From contig DATFWQ010000127.1 of NCBI GenBank assembly GCA_035259145.1, positions 1 through 12,737 on the forward strand: DNA of 12,737 bases, given 5' to 3'. This stretch comes from CF-161 sp035259145 (GTDB lineage: Bacteria > Chloroflexota > Dormibacteria > Dormibacterales > Dormibacteraceae). This document shows, in pieces, positions 1-6,305 of this stretch. A model generated the notes under the pieces. That model did not search any database. It was given only the letters and a program-made list of their open reading frames with translations, and was not told the DNA's origin. Both the position numbers and the translations under genes were made by a program. Within the stretch, counting starts at the first letter, position 1; every line of letters begins with the position of its first letter.

Positions 1-104
1 CGATACGGCTGGGCAAAGCGCCAGGCGCGACGAAGCATGGCGGAGTCAAGGGAGAAGCCGCCAAGGCGGTCGGGATCGAGCCACATCGCGTGCCAGACGC
101 TCAC
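1..104 (-). CDS. N-terminal fragment of a probable ABC exporter (membrane-spanning/ATPase type), cut by the window edge
   Basis: Only about the first 34 residues are present; the gene continues past base 1. The visible end reads LRRAWRFAQPYR, the basic and aromatic stretch that commonly leads into the first transmembrane helix of ABC exporters with fused membrane and ATPase domains. The preceding residues (WLDPDRLGGFSLDSA) fit a cytoplasmic lead-in. Two in-frame starts are possible: GTG at 104-102 or ATG at 86-84, with an in-frame TGA just upstream of the GTG. Neither has a clear ribosome binding site, and I chose the longer one without strong reason. It lies downstream of, and in the same direction as, the broken DUF559 gene, with about 100 bp and a hairpin between them. 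The family call is inference from a short piece and could be wrong. Confidence 0.45.
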   Translation of the reverse strand, partial: MSVWHAMWLDPDRLGGFSLDSAMLRRAWRFAQPY

Positions 105-130
105 CAGCCGTGGTCAGTCTGGAACAAGGT

Positions 131-153
131 CGGGGGCTTGCGGCAAGTCCCCG
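131..153. other. Hairpin-forming inverted repeat, possible weak terminator
   Basis: Bases 131-140 can pair with 144-153 around a 3-base CGG loop, giving a stem of about ten pairs with one G-T wobble. It sits between the stop of the minus-strand DUF559 gene and the start of the ABC gene, where a terminator would make sense. No T-run follows on either strand, so a standard intrinsic terminator is not shown. Confidence 0.3.
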
Positions 154-186
154 GTGGCATGAGAAAATGGATGAGGACAATAAGGG

Positions 187-250
187 CCGCTTTCCGTAAA
201 GTGGCGTTATCTCCGCTTTCGATTGGGCCGGTTTCCGGAAACCGGCTCTG
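187..250 (+). repeat. Left copy of a two-palindrome direct repeat flanking the DUF559 gene
   Basis: Arm 1 (187-204) is a near-palindrome centred on TTTCCGTAAA. Arm 2 (227-246) is the perfect 20-bp palindrome GCCGGTTTCCGGAAACCGGC. Between them lies GATTGG (221-226), and the unit ends in CTCTG. The same order of elements recurs at 997-1066 in the same orientation. Centre-to-centre distance between the arms is 41 bp. The repeat encodes the last residues of the DUF559 reading frame, so the C-terminal tail after the nuclease domain is made of repeat sequence. The role is unknown: mobile-cassette boundary, protein-binding pair or transcript hairpins are all possible. Confidence 0.7.
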
Positions 251-1000
251 TCAAGCCAAGCACTGCGCGCACGTGGCAGGCGATGGCGTCCGGCGAGCTG
301 TAGACGTCGGACGCGGTGAAGCGGAGCAGGCGGAATCCCGCTCTCATCAGGCGGTTCTGGCGGCGGTTGTCCTCCACCAGACTCTCCCGATGGGTGCTCC
401 CGTCGTACTCCAGGGCCAGCCGGTGGTCGGGGTAGTAGAGGTCGGTACGGGCGAGAAACCTTCCCTCGTCGTCGTACAGCGCAACCTGTGCTTGCGGACG
501 TGGAAGGCCGGCGTCGATCAGCAGCACGCGCAGGCGTGTCTCCATGGCCGACTCTGTTGCAGGCTCGGCGAGGTCGGCCACTCGCCTCGCCCGGGAGATC
601 CACGTCGATCCTGGATGCGTCGCGAGGTACCAACGAAACTCGGCCAGATCGATCAGCCGGCTGTGCAGCGCCTTGTCCACCGCCACGATACCTTCGACCA
701 GGCCAGGTGACGCGCGAGATCGAAGGCGGTGCGGAGAGGCGAGGTGACCGGCACGCCGTGGCGTCTGACGATGTCCTGGGTCGAAAGGATGGCGTTCCGG
801 ATGCACAAGCCGGCGCGAGCCGAAACGCAGCATCCATACGGGACCGTGACCTCAACCGGATCGGCTGGGACCATGTCGAGACCGTGTAGCCAGCCCGCGG
901 TCTGCCCAGAGAAAACGGCGCCTTCGGGTAGTCGCCGGTACAGCGCTCTGAGGATGAGCGCTGGGTTGTCTGCAACCCCGGTCCAGGCGTTAACAACCAC
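207..1000 (-). pseudogene. Frameshifted AbiEi-like/DUF559 endonuclease-domain protein
   Basis: Two frames together make one protein of about 260 residues. The upstream frame starts at GTG 1000-998 and contains AVFSGQTAGWLHGLD, PVEVTVPYG and GVPVTSPLRTAFDLARHL, the usual N-terminal half of DUF559 proteins (AbiEi antitoxin-like). It then runs out of homology near 700-710. The homology resumes in another frame at GLVEGIVAVDKALHSRL and continues through METRLRVLL, ARTDLYY, LALEYDG and AGFRLLRFTASDV. That part is a Vsr-like PD-(D/E)XK nuclease domain with its E, D and ExD residues still present, ending at TAA 209-207. The break lies in the base run around CACCTGGCCTGGTCG on the minus strand; there is no obvious slippery site. 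It is therefore a decayed gene or a sequencing error. An in-frame TAG at 1042-1040 leaves only the GTG inside the right repeat as the start. Members are often linked to toxin-antitoxin or mobile loci, but their activity is largely unproven. Confidence 0.8.
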
Positions 1001-1066
1001 TTTCCGGAAAGTGGCCCTTTCGAGGGCCCTCGATTGGCCCTAAATCCGAAAACCGGCCCGTCTCTG
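997..1066 (+). repeat. Right copy of the two-palindrome direct repeat
   Basis: Arm 1 (997-1014) is the perfect 18-bp palindrome CCACTTTCCGGAAAGTGG. GATTGG follows at 1032-1037. A decayed arm 2 is centred near 1047, and the unit ends in CTCTG at 1066. Arm spacing is 42 bp, against 41 bp in the left copy. The minus-strand GTG that opens the DUF559 frame lies inside arm 1, and the unit ends 14 bp before the start of the Ldh2-type gene. It therefore occupies both genes' promoter space and could act as an operator, a terminator or an element end. Confidence 0.7.
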
Positions 1067-1080
1067 CTCAAATAGCGCGG

Positions 1081-2181
1081 GTGAGCGACACCGTTCAAGT
1101 GGGAGCAGACGCCCTCCGCGAGTTCAGTGCGAGCCTGGCGAGGGCGATGGGCGCGGACAGTGAGGCGGCCGCGGAGGTGGCCCGCCACCTGGTCAGCGCC
1201 AACCTCTCCGGCCATGACTCCCACGGGGTGCTGCGGTGGCCCCAGTACGTGGCCGAGCTGGACCGCGGGGAACTGGACCCCACCGCCCACCCGCAGATAA
1301 GCCACGAGAGCGCGGTGACAGGGCTGTTCGACGCTCGCCGCGGGTTTGGCCAGCACTCGACGATGACCGCCACGGAGTGGGTGCTCACCCACGCACGCGA
1401 GAGCGGCATCGCGGCCGCCGCTGTGCGCCGGTCCATGCACATCGGCCGCCTCGGTGAGTACACGGAGCGACTCGCCGACGAAGGCCTGGTGGGCATCGTC
1501 ACCGTGGGGGTGGCCGGGTCCGGGTCGGGTACCGTCGCGCCCTTCGGAGGGGCCACCCGCTTCCTCGGGACCAACCCCTGGTCGATGGGTGTTCCCGCCG
1601 AAGGGCGGCCGCCCCTGATCTTCGACGCCGCCACATCGACGGTAGCCGAGGGCAAGGTCCGCCTGGCCCTGGCCGGTAAGGGCAAGGTGCCGCCAGGCAC
1701 CGTTCGTGACCCCGAGGGCAGGCCGACTCAGGAGCCGGCTGAGCTGTATGCGGGCGGCAGTCTGACCGTGCTCGGCGGCGACGTGGCCGGGCACAAGGGC
1801 TACGGCCTTTCGCTGGCCTCCGCGCTGGTGGGGGGCCTGGCGATGATCGGCGACGACGATCCCACGCCGGCCGGCTGCATGCGCCGGCCGGACGCGTGGG
1901 GGCACAGGCTGGCAGGCGTTTTCGTGGTCGCGATCGATCCGGCGGCGTTCGGCGACGCCGCCGAGTACCGCCGGCGCGTCGGCGAGGTGCTGGACGACGT
2001 GGAGAGCGTCGCAACGGCACCAGGGGTGGCGGCGGTCCTGGTGCCGGGCGATCCCGAGCGCGCAAGCCGAGAGCGGAGGGCGCGCGATGGGATCCTGGTG
2101 CCCGCGTCCACATGGCAGGAGCTGGCGGCTATCGCCGAGCGGTTCGGAGTGCAGCTCCCTCCCGCGCCGGCAGCGGTTTGA
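1081..2181 (+). CDS. Ldh2/MDH2-family NAD(P)-dependent oxidoreductase
   Basis: A cytoplasmic dehydrogenase of the malate/L-lactate family 2, which has a non-Rossmann dinucleotide fold. The family reduces 2-oxoacids or cyclic imines (malate, sulfolactate, ureidoglycolate, diketogulonate or piperideine-2-carboxylate enzymes), so the substrate cannot be read from the sequence. Family signatures are present in order: SGHDSHGV (43-50), HIGRLGEY (120-127), GTNPWSMGVP (163-172), DAATSTVAEGKV (182-193), VRDPEGRPT (208-216) and GHKGYGLSL (237-245). At 366 residues it has normal length and looks intact. Translation is placed at GTG 1081. No Shine-Dalgarno sequence precedes it and the repeat ends only 14 bp upstream, so a leaderless message or a slightly later start is possible. 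It stands alone on this strand and converges on the methyltransferase gene across 71 bp that hold only a short CGGC-TTC-GCCG hairpin. Confidence 0.9.
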   Translation: MSDTVQVGADALREFSASLARAMGADSEAAAEVARHLVSANLSGHDSHGVLRWPQYVAELDRGELDPTAHPQISHESAVTGLFDARRGFGQHSTMTATEWVLTHARESGIAAAAVRRSMHIGRLGEYTERLADEGLVGIVTVGVAGSGSGTVAPFGGATRFLGTNPWSMGVPAEGRPPLIFDAATSTVAEGKVRLALAGKGKVPPGTVRDPEGRPTQEPAELYAGGSLTVLGGDVAGHKGYGLSLASALVGGLAMIGDDDPTPAGCMRRPDAWGHRLAGVFVVAIDPAAFGDAAEYRRRVGEVLDDVESVATAPGVAAVLVPGDPERASRERRARDGILVPASTWQELAAIAERFGVQLPPAPAAV

Positions 2182-2252
2182 GAAGACGGCCTGATCACCC
2201 CCTCCCCCGGCTTCGCCGCGTACTCCTCCGACCCCGCGGGTGAGAGATGCAA

Positions 2253-3284
2253 CTAGCCTGGCGCCCGAAAGGCCCAGATAGTGGTCGGGAGGCCGAGCAG
2301 CCTGATCGGGTGACGCGACCTGAGGCGATCCGCTCGCGGCTGGAGGACTGCCGCCTCGAACGCGGCTGACGGCGGCACCAGCACCACGATTGCACCACCC
2401 CGCGCCGCCACCCTCTCGAACTCGATGAATGCCCTTTGCAACCACAGGACGGGCTGTTCCACGTGAAACCGGCGGCCGAAGGGCAGGTTGGAGATGATCG
2501 CCCCCGCGAACCCTGACGGGAAGGGCAGCGCCCGGGCATCCGCGATCACGAGCGGCGCGCCGGGCGGCAGGTTGGAGCGGGCCGCACGGATGGCGTCAGC
2601 GGCGATGTCGGCGCCGAAGCCGCCAAGGCCGGAGTCGAGCGCTTCCCGGACGATCGTCCCCGCGCCGCAGCACGGGTCCAGCACCGGCAACCGCAGGGCG
2701 GTCGAGAGCTCGGCCAGCATGAGCATGGCCGCAGCCACCACCGGGCGCAGTGCCCCCCGCCTTTCGACCTCGCGACCGGATCGCTGGCGCATCCGCCGGT
2801 CGGTGAGGCGCACCCCGAGGCGGACGCGCGTGGGCGCGGTCTGCAGTGCCCACAGCTCGAGCGGCGCGGGGTCCGCCAGGCGCCAGCGTGGGCGGTCTCG
2901 CAGGACGGTACGGGCCAGTTCGTCGCGCAGCTCGGTGCGCCTAAACACCCGTTCGGTGCGCAGGCGCGTGACCACGTGGAAGCCGGGTCGGGGACCGAGA
3001 CCGCCCAGGCGTGGGGCAATCGCAGGCAGTGCTGCGTCATAGCGTGACGGGCTCCAGAGATGGCCGGCCAGGCGCGACAGCGGTGCGCCCACGTGACCGG
3101 TACCGATCTCTACGAAGAGGTCCTCAGCCAGTCGCGTCTCGATCGACAGTGAGGGCGCCGCGGTCAGCGGCACCACGTCGCTTCGCCCGTCGTGCTCCAC
3201 CTCTCCGACGGCTTCGACCTGCCGGGTCAGCTCTTCGCGAAGGAGGCTGCCGAGGCCAGGCACGGTGAGCGCGAAGAAGCGCAT
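2253..3284 (-). CDS. THUMP-type RNA (guanine-N2-)-methyltransferase
   Basis: Predicted SAM-dependent methyltransferase acting on tRNA or rRNA guanine. The N-terminal 170 residues start MRFFALTVPGLGSLLREEL and include FHVVTRLRTERVFRRTEL, matching the ferredoxin-like plus THUMP RNA-binding region of the RlmL/TrmN/Trm14 group. The catalytic half begins at ALRPVVAAAM (178-187), followed by the SAM-binding motif LDPCCGAGT (202-210) and the catalytic NLPFGRR (266-272). This NLPFG form of the NPPY motif resembles the DLPFG of THUMPD3-type m2G enzymes, so tRNA m2G at position 6 is a reasonable guess, with 23S rRNA m2G as the alternative. At 343 residues it is complete and of normal length. Its ATG at 3284 lies 2 bp beyond the stop of the nucleoside phosphorylase, so the two are almost certainly cotranscribed and probably coupled in translation. 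Confidence 0.85.
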   Translation of the reverse strand: MRFFALTVPGLGSLLREELTRQVEAVGEVEHDGRSDVVPLTAAPSLSIETRLAEDLFVEIGTGHVGAPLSRLAGHLWSPSRYDAALPAIAPRLGGLGPRPGFHVVTRLRTERVFRRTELRDELARTVLRDRPRWRLADPAPLELWALQTAPTRVRLGVRLTDRRMRQRSGREVERRGALRPVVAAAMLMLAELSTALRLPVLDPCCGAGTIVREALDSGLGGFGADIAADAIRAARSNLPPGAPLVIADARALPFPSGFAGAIISNLPFGRRFHVEQPVLWLQRAFIEFERVAARGGAIVVLVPPSAAFEAAVLQPRADRLRSRHPIRLLGLPTTIWAFRAPG

Positions 3285-3286
3285 CG

Positions 3287-4042
3287 CTACAGCCGCAGCG
3301 CCGCCTCCGCCGCCAGCCGGAAGAGCGGTTCACGGCCGTGGTGCCGGTCCCAACTACGATGGTCCCACTCGTCACCCGCGAGCGAGTCGCCGGCATACAG
3401 CAGGCTGATCAGAGGGACCTGCCGAAACTGAGCCACCGCAAGGAGCGCCGCCGCCTCCATCTCGACGACCAGGCAGCCTTCCTGGCGCCGGCGGCTGACG
3501 CGCGCCGGGGTCTCGCGGTAGGGGCCGTCGGTGGTCCAGGTTTTGCCGAGCACGCACGGCACGCCTCGCTCGTTCAGGAGACCTTCCACCAACCGCACCG
3601 CCTCCGGGTCGGCCCGCACCTCGCGGTCGGGCGGGAGATAGTGGTAGGAGGTTCCCTCGTCGCGGACTGCGGATGTCGGCACGACGACGTGACCCAACGC
3701 CAGCTCGGGCACGAGTGCGCCGGCGCCGCCGCAGGCGACAAAGCGCCGGCAGCCCAGAGCTATCGCGTTCTCGAGCCGGATCGCCGCCAGTGCGGCTCCG
3801 ACTCCAGGGTGGAGCAGAGCCACGTGGCCACCGTCCAGCTCGACGTCGTACATGACCTGCACCCCCTCCTCACCTCGCCAGCGAGCGCATTCACAGGCCT
3901 GGCCCTCGGAGGTGAGCTTCTCGATCACGTCAGAGAAGAAGCAGAGAACTGCTGCCTCCGGCACGGCGCGGGGCGCGTGGAAGGCTGAGGGCTCGATCAT
4001 CGCTCGCCGCGATGGGTCGTATTCGAGGATGGGATAGCTCAC
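3287..4042 (-). CDS. Nucleoside phosphorylase (PNP/UDP family)
   Basis: Predicted cytoplasmic enzyme that splits a nucleoside with phosphate into free base and pentose-1-phosphate in salvage. Family marks are the glycine-rich CGGAGAL (104-110) in the phosphate/ribose region, TTDGPYRET (170-178), VVEMEAAAL (192-200), which carries the ribose-contacting Glu-Met-Glu, and AGDSLAGDEW (217-226). At 251 residues it fits uridine phosphorylase or trimeric/hexameric PNP length; base preference cannot be assigned. The opening SYPILEYDPS suits a short lead-in strand. The GTG at 4042 is the chosen start, with CATCAT six bases upstream and no Shine-Dalgarno, which again suggests a leaderless or very short leader. 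A shorter start at ATG codon 15 is possible. It is the first gene of a two-gene unit with the methyltransferase and is divergent from the sigma factor across about 183 bp. Confidence 0.87.
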   Translation of the reverse strand: MSYPILEYDPSRRAMIEPSAFHAPRAVPEAAVLCFFSDVIEKLTSEGQACECARWRGEEGVQVMYDVELDGGHVALLHPGVGAALAAIRLENAIALGCRRFVACGGAGALVPELALGHVVVPTSAVRDEGTSYHYLPPDREVRADPEAVRLVEGLLNERGVPCVLGKTWTTDGPYRETPARVSRRRQEGCLVVEMEAAALLAVAQFRQVPLISLLYAGDSLAGDEWDHRSWDRHHGREPLFRLAAEAALRL

Positions 4043-4225
4043 GCCACGATGATGCCTGCTGGGAATGAAGCAGCGGGGTTCGGCGTACGGTGGCGAGCTC
4101 GAAGCCGGCCGGGGCCCGGAAGGGGGATTCGCGGTACGCGCCCGGCTCCCGTTGGAGCCCGACGTGACGGCAACGCCGTAAGAGGCGCGCCGCCGTTACC
4201 CTGACCTCCAGGCGGCGTTGGGTCC

Positions 4226-4759
4226 ATGGATGGCGCACTACCATACTGGCCCGTGTCCGGCGCGAAGCCTGCCTTTGAGGACCTCTATCGGGAATACCTG
4301 GGCCGGATCTACGCCTTCCTCCGCTCCCAGCTTGGGAACGCCCCGGACGCGGAGGACGTCACGTCCCAGGTGTTCATGAAGGCGTTCGAGGCGTACTCTC
4401 GCTTCGAGCCGCGGCACGCCAGCCCTGCCGCCTGGCTGTTCCAGATCGCACGCAACGCCGCACTCGACCATTACCGTCGCGCCGGCCGTCTTGAGAGGAC
4501 CGAGCGGGCGCTGGCACGCGAGCCGGCGCCCAGCATCGATCCTGGAACGGTGGCGCAGGAGCGGATGCTCTACCGTGAGTTGATGGAGGCTGTGGCCAGG
4601 CTCCCGGACCGCCACCGCGAAGTCATCGGCCTGCGTCATTCGGGGCTGAGCTTCCAGGAGGTCGGCGGGGTCATGGGGTGCAGCGAGGACGCCGCCAAGA
4701 TGCTGTACCACCGTGCGCTCAAGGCTCTGCGGGCGGCCGTTCCGGAGGAGACCCCTTGA
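4226..4759 (+). CDS. ECF-family RNA polymerase sigma factor
   Basis: Extracytoplasmic-function sigma-70 of 177 residues. Sigma region 2 spans about residues 14-84, with AFEDLYREYLGRIYAFL, the core-binding DAEDVTSQVFMKAFE (41-55) and AWLFQIARNAALDHYRR (69-85). Region 4 spans about 113-172, with LPDRHREVIGLRHSGLSFQEVG and an AAKMLYHRALKALR recognition helix. There is no long C-terminal extension. ATG 4226 gives the longest form. GTG 4253 (residue 10) is an attractive alternative because a TACCAT box ends eight bases before it, which would make the message leaderless. The stop codon is overlapped by the start of the membrane protein that follows, the normal arrangement for a sigma and its anti-sigma factor. 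The inducing signal is not visible. Confidence 0.93.
   Translation: MDGALPYWPVSGAKPAFEDLYREYLGRIYAFLRSQLGNAPDAEDVTSQVFMKAFEAYSRFEPRHASPAAWLFQIARNAALDHYRRAGRLERTERALAREPAPSIDPGTVAQERMLYRELMEAVARLPDRHREVIGLRHSGLSFQEVGGVMGCSEDAAKMLYHRALKALRAAVPEETP
4239..4244 (+). promoter_or_regulatory. Candidate -10 box for a leaderless sigma-factor transcript
   Basis: TACCAT fits the TANNNT -10 consensus and ends eight bases before an in-frame GTG (4253), where transcription would begin. A loose TTGGGT at 4218-4223 could be a -35 box, but at 15 bp the spacing is short. If this box is used, the protein starts at residue 10 of the longer reading. Weak evidence: pattern match only. Confidence 0.3.
4744..4750 (+). 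promoter_or_regulatory. Strong ribosome binding site that fixes the TTG start of the membrane protein
   Basis: GGAGGAG lies inside the last codons of the sigma gene, five bases before TTG 4756-4758. The TTG overlaps the sigma stop (TGA 4757-4759), which points to coupled translation. This decides the start against the longer in-frame reading that begins at 4678. Confidence 0.8.
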
Positions 4760-5523
4760 GCGGGCTCGACGACCCTGGCACAGAAGAGCTGGAGCGCCGG
4801 CTCGACGCGGCCTTTGCTTCCACCCGGCCGCGGCGGGGCTTCGAGGACGAGCTGTGGCAGCGGCTCCATTCAAGACGGCCCTGGTGGCGGCGAGTGCGAG
4901 CGCCGGCGCCAAAGGCACTGCCGGCGCTGGGCGCCCTGGTCGGAGTCCTGCTCGTCGGCTTCCTTGTGGTGACCCTGGTCAGCTCGGGAGCCCTGCGGGG
5001 GCATGGCCCCGGTGGCGCGGGCTCCACGACGACGTCTGCAGGCAGCGCAAAGCAGGAGCTCGCCTTCGGCGCTCTACCACGCCCGGCCGCCATATCGGCC
5101 TCGCTGCTCGCTCCGGGTGGCGCCCCCCCGGCGACAGCGGCGGTCCCGCGCGTGTCCGACACCGCGGCGCTTCCTGCAGTGCCGCCACGGCTGCCCGTCT
5201 ACCGCTACACCGCCGCAGCCGGGCCCCCAAACGGGGCTGTGCTCGAGCAGGCATCAGTGCCGGCGGGGCTGGAGACCGCTTACTATCCGACGCGTCCACC
5301 CTCGGATGCAGCCACTGATGTGCGCGCGGCCGGCCCATCCACCCGCGGCCAGCCCGGGGAGGTGACCGTGACGAGCGCTCGAATCGTCTACGTTGCCATG
5401 ACCGAAGGCGGCGTTGGCTACCTGGAACCCGAGTACGAGCTCAGCGGCACACACAAGGTGGGCGAGACGACGACGCCTTTCGTTGTGCGCGTGCCCGCGC
5501 TGGCGGCAGAGGCCTATCGCTGA
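4756..5523 (+). CDS. Single-pass membrane protein, probable anti-sigma partner of the ECF factor
   Basis: A 255-residue protein starting at TTG 4756. Residues 1-50 form a charged cytoplasmic segment (ELERRLDAAF, FEDELWQRLHSRRPWWRR). A hydrophobic helix follows at about 55-76 (PALGALVGVLLVGFLVVTLV). The rest is an Ala/Pro/Gly/Thr-rich outer linker and a C-terminal domain ending YLEPEYELSGTH...PFVVRVPALAAEAYR. Similar YLxPxY...VPAL endings occur on envelope proteins of GC-rich bacteria, though I cannot name the domain. Overlap with the sigma gene and the N-in, C-out layout argue for an anti-sigma factor whose outer domain senses something at the envelope. It lacks the HxxxCxxC zinc motif of common anti-sigma domains, so how the short N-terminus would hold the sigma factor is unclear. 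It converges on the RHH-Clp_N gene with a 14-bp gap. Confidence 0.7.
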   Translation: MSGLDDPGTEELERRLDAAFASTRPRRGFEDELWQRLHSRRPWWRRVRAPAPKALPALGALVGVLLVGFLVVTLVSSGALRGHGPGGAGSTTTSAGSAKQELAFGALPRPAAISASLLAPGGAPPATAAVPRVSDTAALPAVPPRLPVYRYTAAAGPPNGAVLEQASVPAGLETAYYPTRPPSDAATDVRAAGPSTRGQPGEVTVTSARIVYVAMTEGGVGYLEPEYELSGTHKVGETTTPFVVRVPALAAEAYR

Positions 5524-5537
5524 GGGCTCGTAACCGC

Positions 5538-6278
5538 TCAGCTCTCTGGCCCGACCTCGCTCAGCGCCTGGCGTACCGCATCCTTCGTCACCCCGGCGTC
5601 TTCGAGCGCCGATGCGGTCCAGCTCTCACCATCGATGAGGAGCCCTAGCAGCAGATGGTCGGTGCCCACCTGCGACGCTCCCTGGCGCCGCGCCTCGTCC
5701 TGAGCGACCTTCAGCACCCTGCGAACGCGGTTGGTCGGAAGCAGCTGCCCCTCCTTCCTGGCGGGTGCTGCTCCACCCTCCTCGGCTGGACGCAGTCCGG
5801 CGGGACGATCCGGCCCTCCGCCAGATTCCTCGGCCTGTTGCTGGGCCGCGAGCGCGTCCAGGTCGAGGTCGAGGCGTCGCAGTGCCTGACCTGCGCGGCC
5901 TTCTTCGACCTCGGAGAGCCCGCGCAGCAGATGACTTGTCCCGATCCAGGGCTGCCGTGCCTCTTCCGCCGCAACATGCGCCTGGCCGAGCGCGTCCTGA
6001 GCGGCCGCGGTGAAGACTGCGATCGGATCCGATCCTTCAAGTGGGGAGGGCACCAGCTGGACCAGAGACTTCCTCATCATGGCTTCGGTCAGCACCCTTG
6101 CCGAGTGCGGGGCGAAGCGGCCAGGCGAGGCGATAGGCGTGTGGGGGAATACGTGGTTGCGGAGCCAGTCCAGGCAGGCCACGGTGACAATCGAATTGAT
6201 CGGCAGCCCCGTCAGCCTGCTGGCCTGTTCGAGCTGGCCGTATACGGGATCTGCGAACCGAACGGTTGTTGATTTCAT
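5538..6278 (-). CDS. Ribbon-helix-helix-like segment fused to two Clp_N (ClpC N-terminal) repeats, no AAA+ motor
   Basis: 246 residues from ATG 6278. Residues 2-42 (KSTTVRFADPVYGQLEQASR then LTGLPINSIVTVACLDWLRNH) have the strand-helix-helix pattern of a ribbon-helix-helix DNA-binding domain. Two copies of the Clp repeat domain follow: about 86-146 (AAAQDALGQAHVAAEEARQP, WIGTSHLLRGL) and 185-241 (VLKVAQDEARRQGASQVGTD, HLLLGLL). They are separated by a polar linker rich in Glu, Gly and Pro. In ClpC these repeats bind adaptors and substrates, but no Walker A/B module follows here. The protein could therefore be a DNA-binding regulator that senses or recruits a Clp protein, or a decoy adaptor. 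A perfect 20-bp palindrome over its own likely -10 box suggests autorepression. Domain assignments are by eye: Clp_N is secure, RHH is probable. Confidence 0.78.
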   Translation of the reverse strand: MKSTTVRFADPVYGQLEQASRLTGLPINSIVTVACLDWLRNHVFPHTPIASPGRFAPHSARVLTEAMMRKSLVQLVPSPLEGSDPIAVFTAAAQDALGQAHVAAEEARQPWIGTSHLLRGLSEVEEGRAGQALRRLDLDLDALAAQQQAEESGGGPDRPAGLRPAEEGGAAPARKEGQLLPTNRVRRVLKVAQDEARRQGASQVGTDHLLLGLLIDGESWTASALEDAGVTKDAVRQALSEVGPES

Positions 6279-6285
6279 ATTGGTG

Positions 6286-6305
6286 TCATTTTGAGCTCAA
6301 AATGA
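6286..6305. promoter_or_regulatory. Perfect 20-bp palindromic operator in the divergent control region
   Basis: TCATTTTGAGCTCAAAATGA is identical to its own reverse complement. It is AT-rich in a GC-rich setting and begins seven bases upstream of the RHH-Clp_N start codon. It covers that gene's putative -10 hexamer (6293-6288 on the minus strand) and lies about 19 bp from the putative -35 of the divergent lipoprotein gene. The natural candidate for binding it is the RHH-like N-terminus encoded next door; that is inference. Confidence 0.7.

Noticed and set aside
131..153. Rho-independent terminator
   Set aside because: The stem is good but no T-run follows on either strand; kept only as a hairpin.
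46..2445. 799-codon open frame on the minus strand
   Set aside because: It runs antisense through the Ldh2-type gene and across the DUF559 cassette in an unrelated frame. Its translation is Arg/Pro/Gly-rich with no family pattern, as expected for shadows in GC-rich DNA.
4169..4202. ECF-type autoregulatory promoter (GGCAAC ... CGTT) before the sigma gene
   Set aside because: The spacing of 19 bp is longer than the usual 16-17 and GGCAAC is only a partial match, so it is not claimed.
4678..4755. Longer start for the anti-sigma-like protein
   Set aside because: The extra residues overlap sigma region 4 coding sequence and are unrelated to any domain. The GGAGGAG site points to TTG 4756.
5538..6278. 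RHH-Clp_N protein as the antitoxin of a classical toxin-antitoxin pair
   Set aside because: No small partner gene abuts it on the same strand: the downstream neighbour is convergent and the upstream one divergent.
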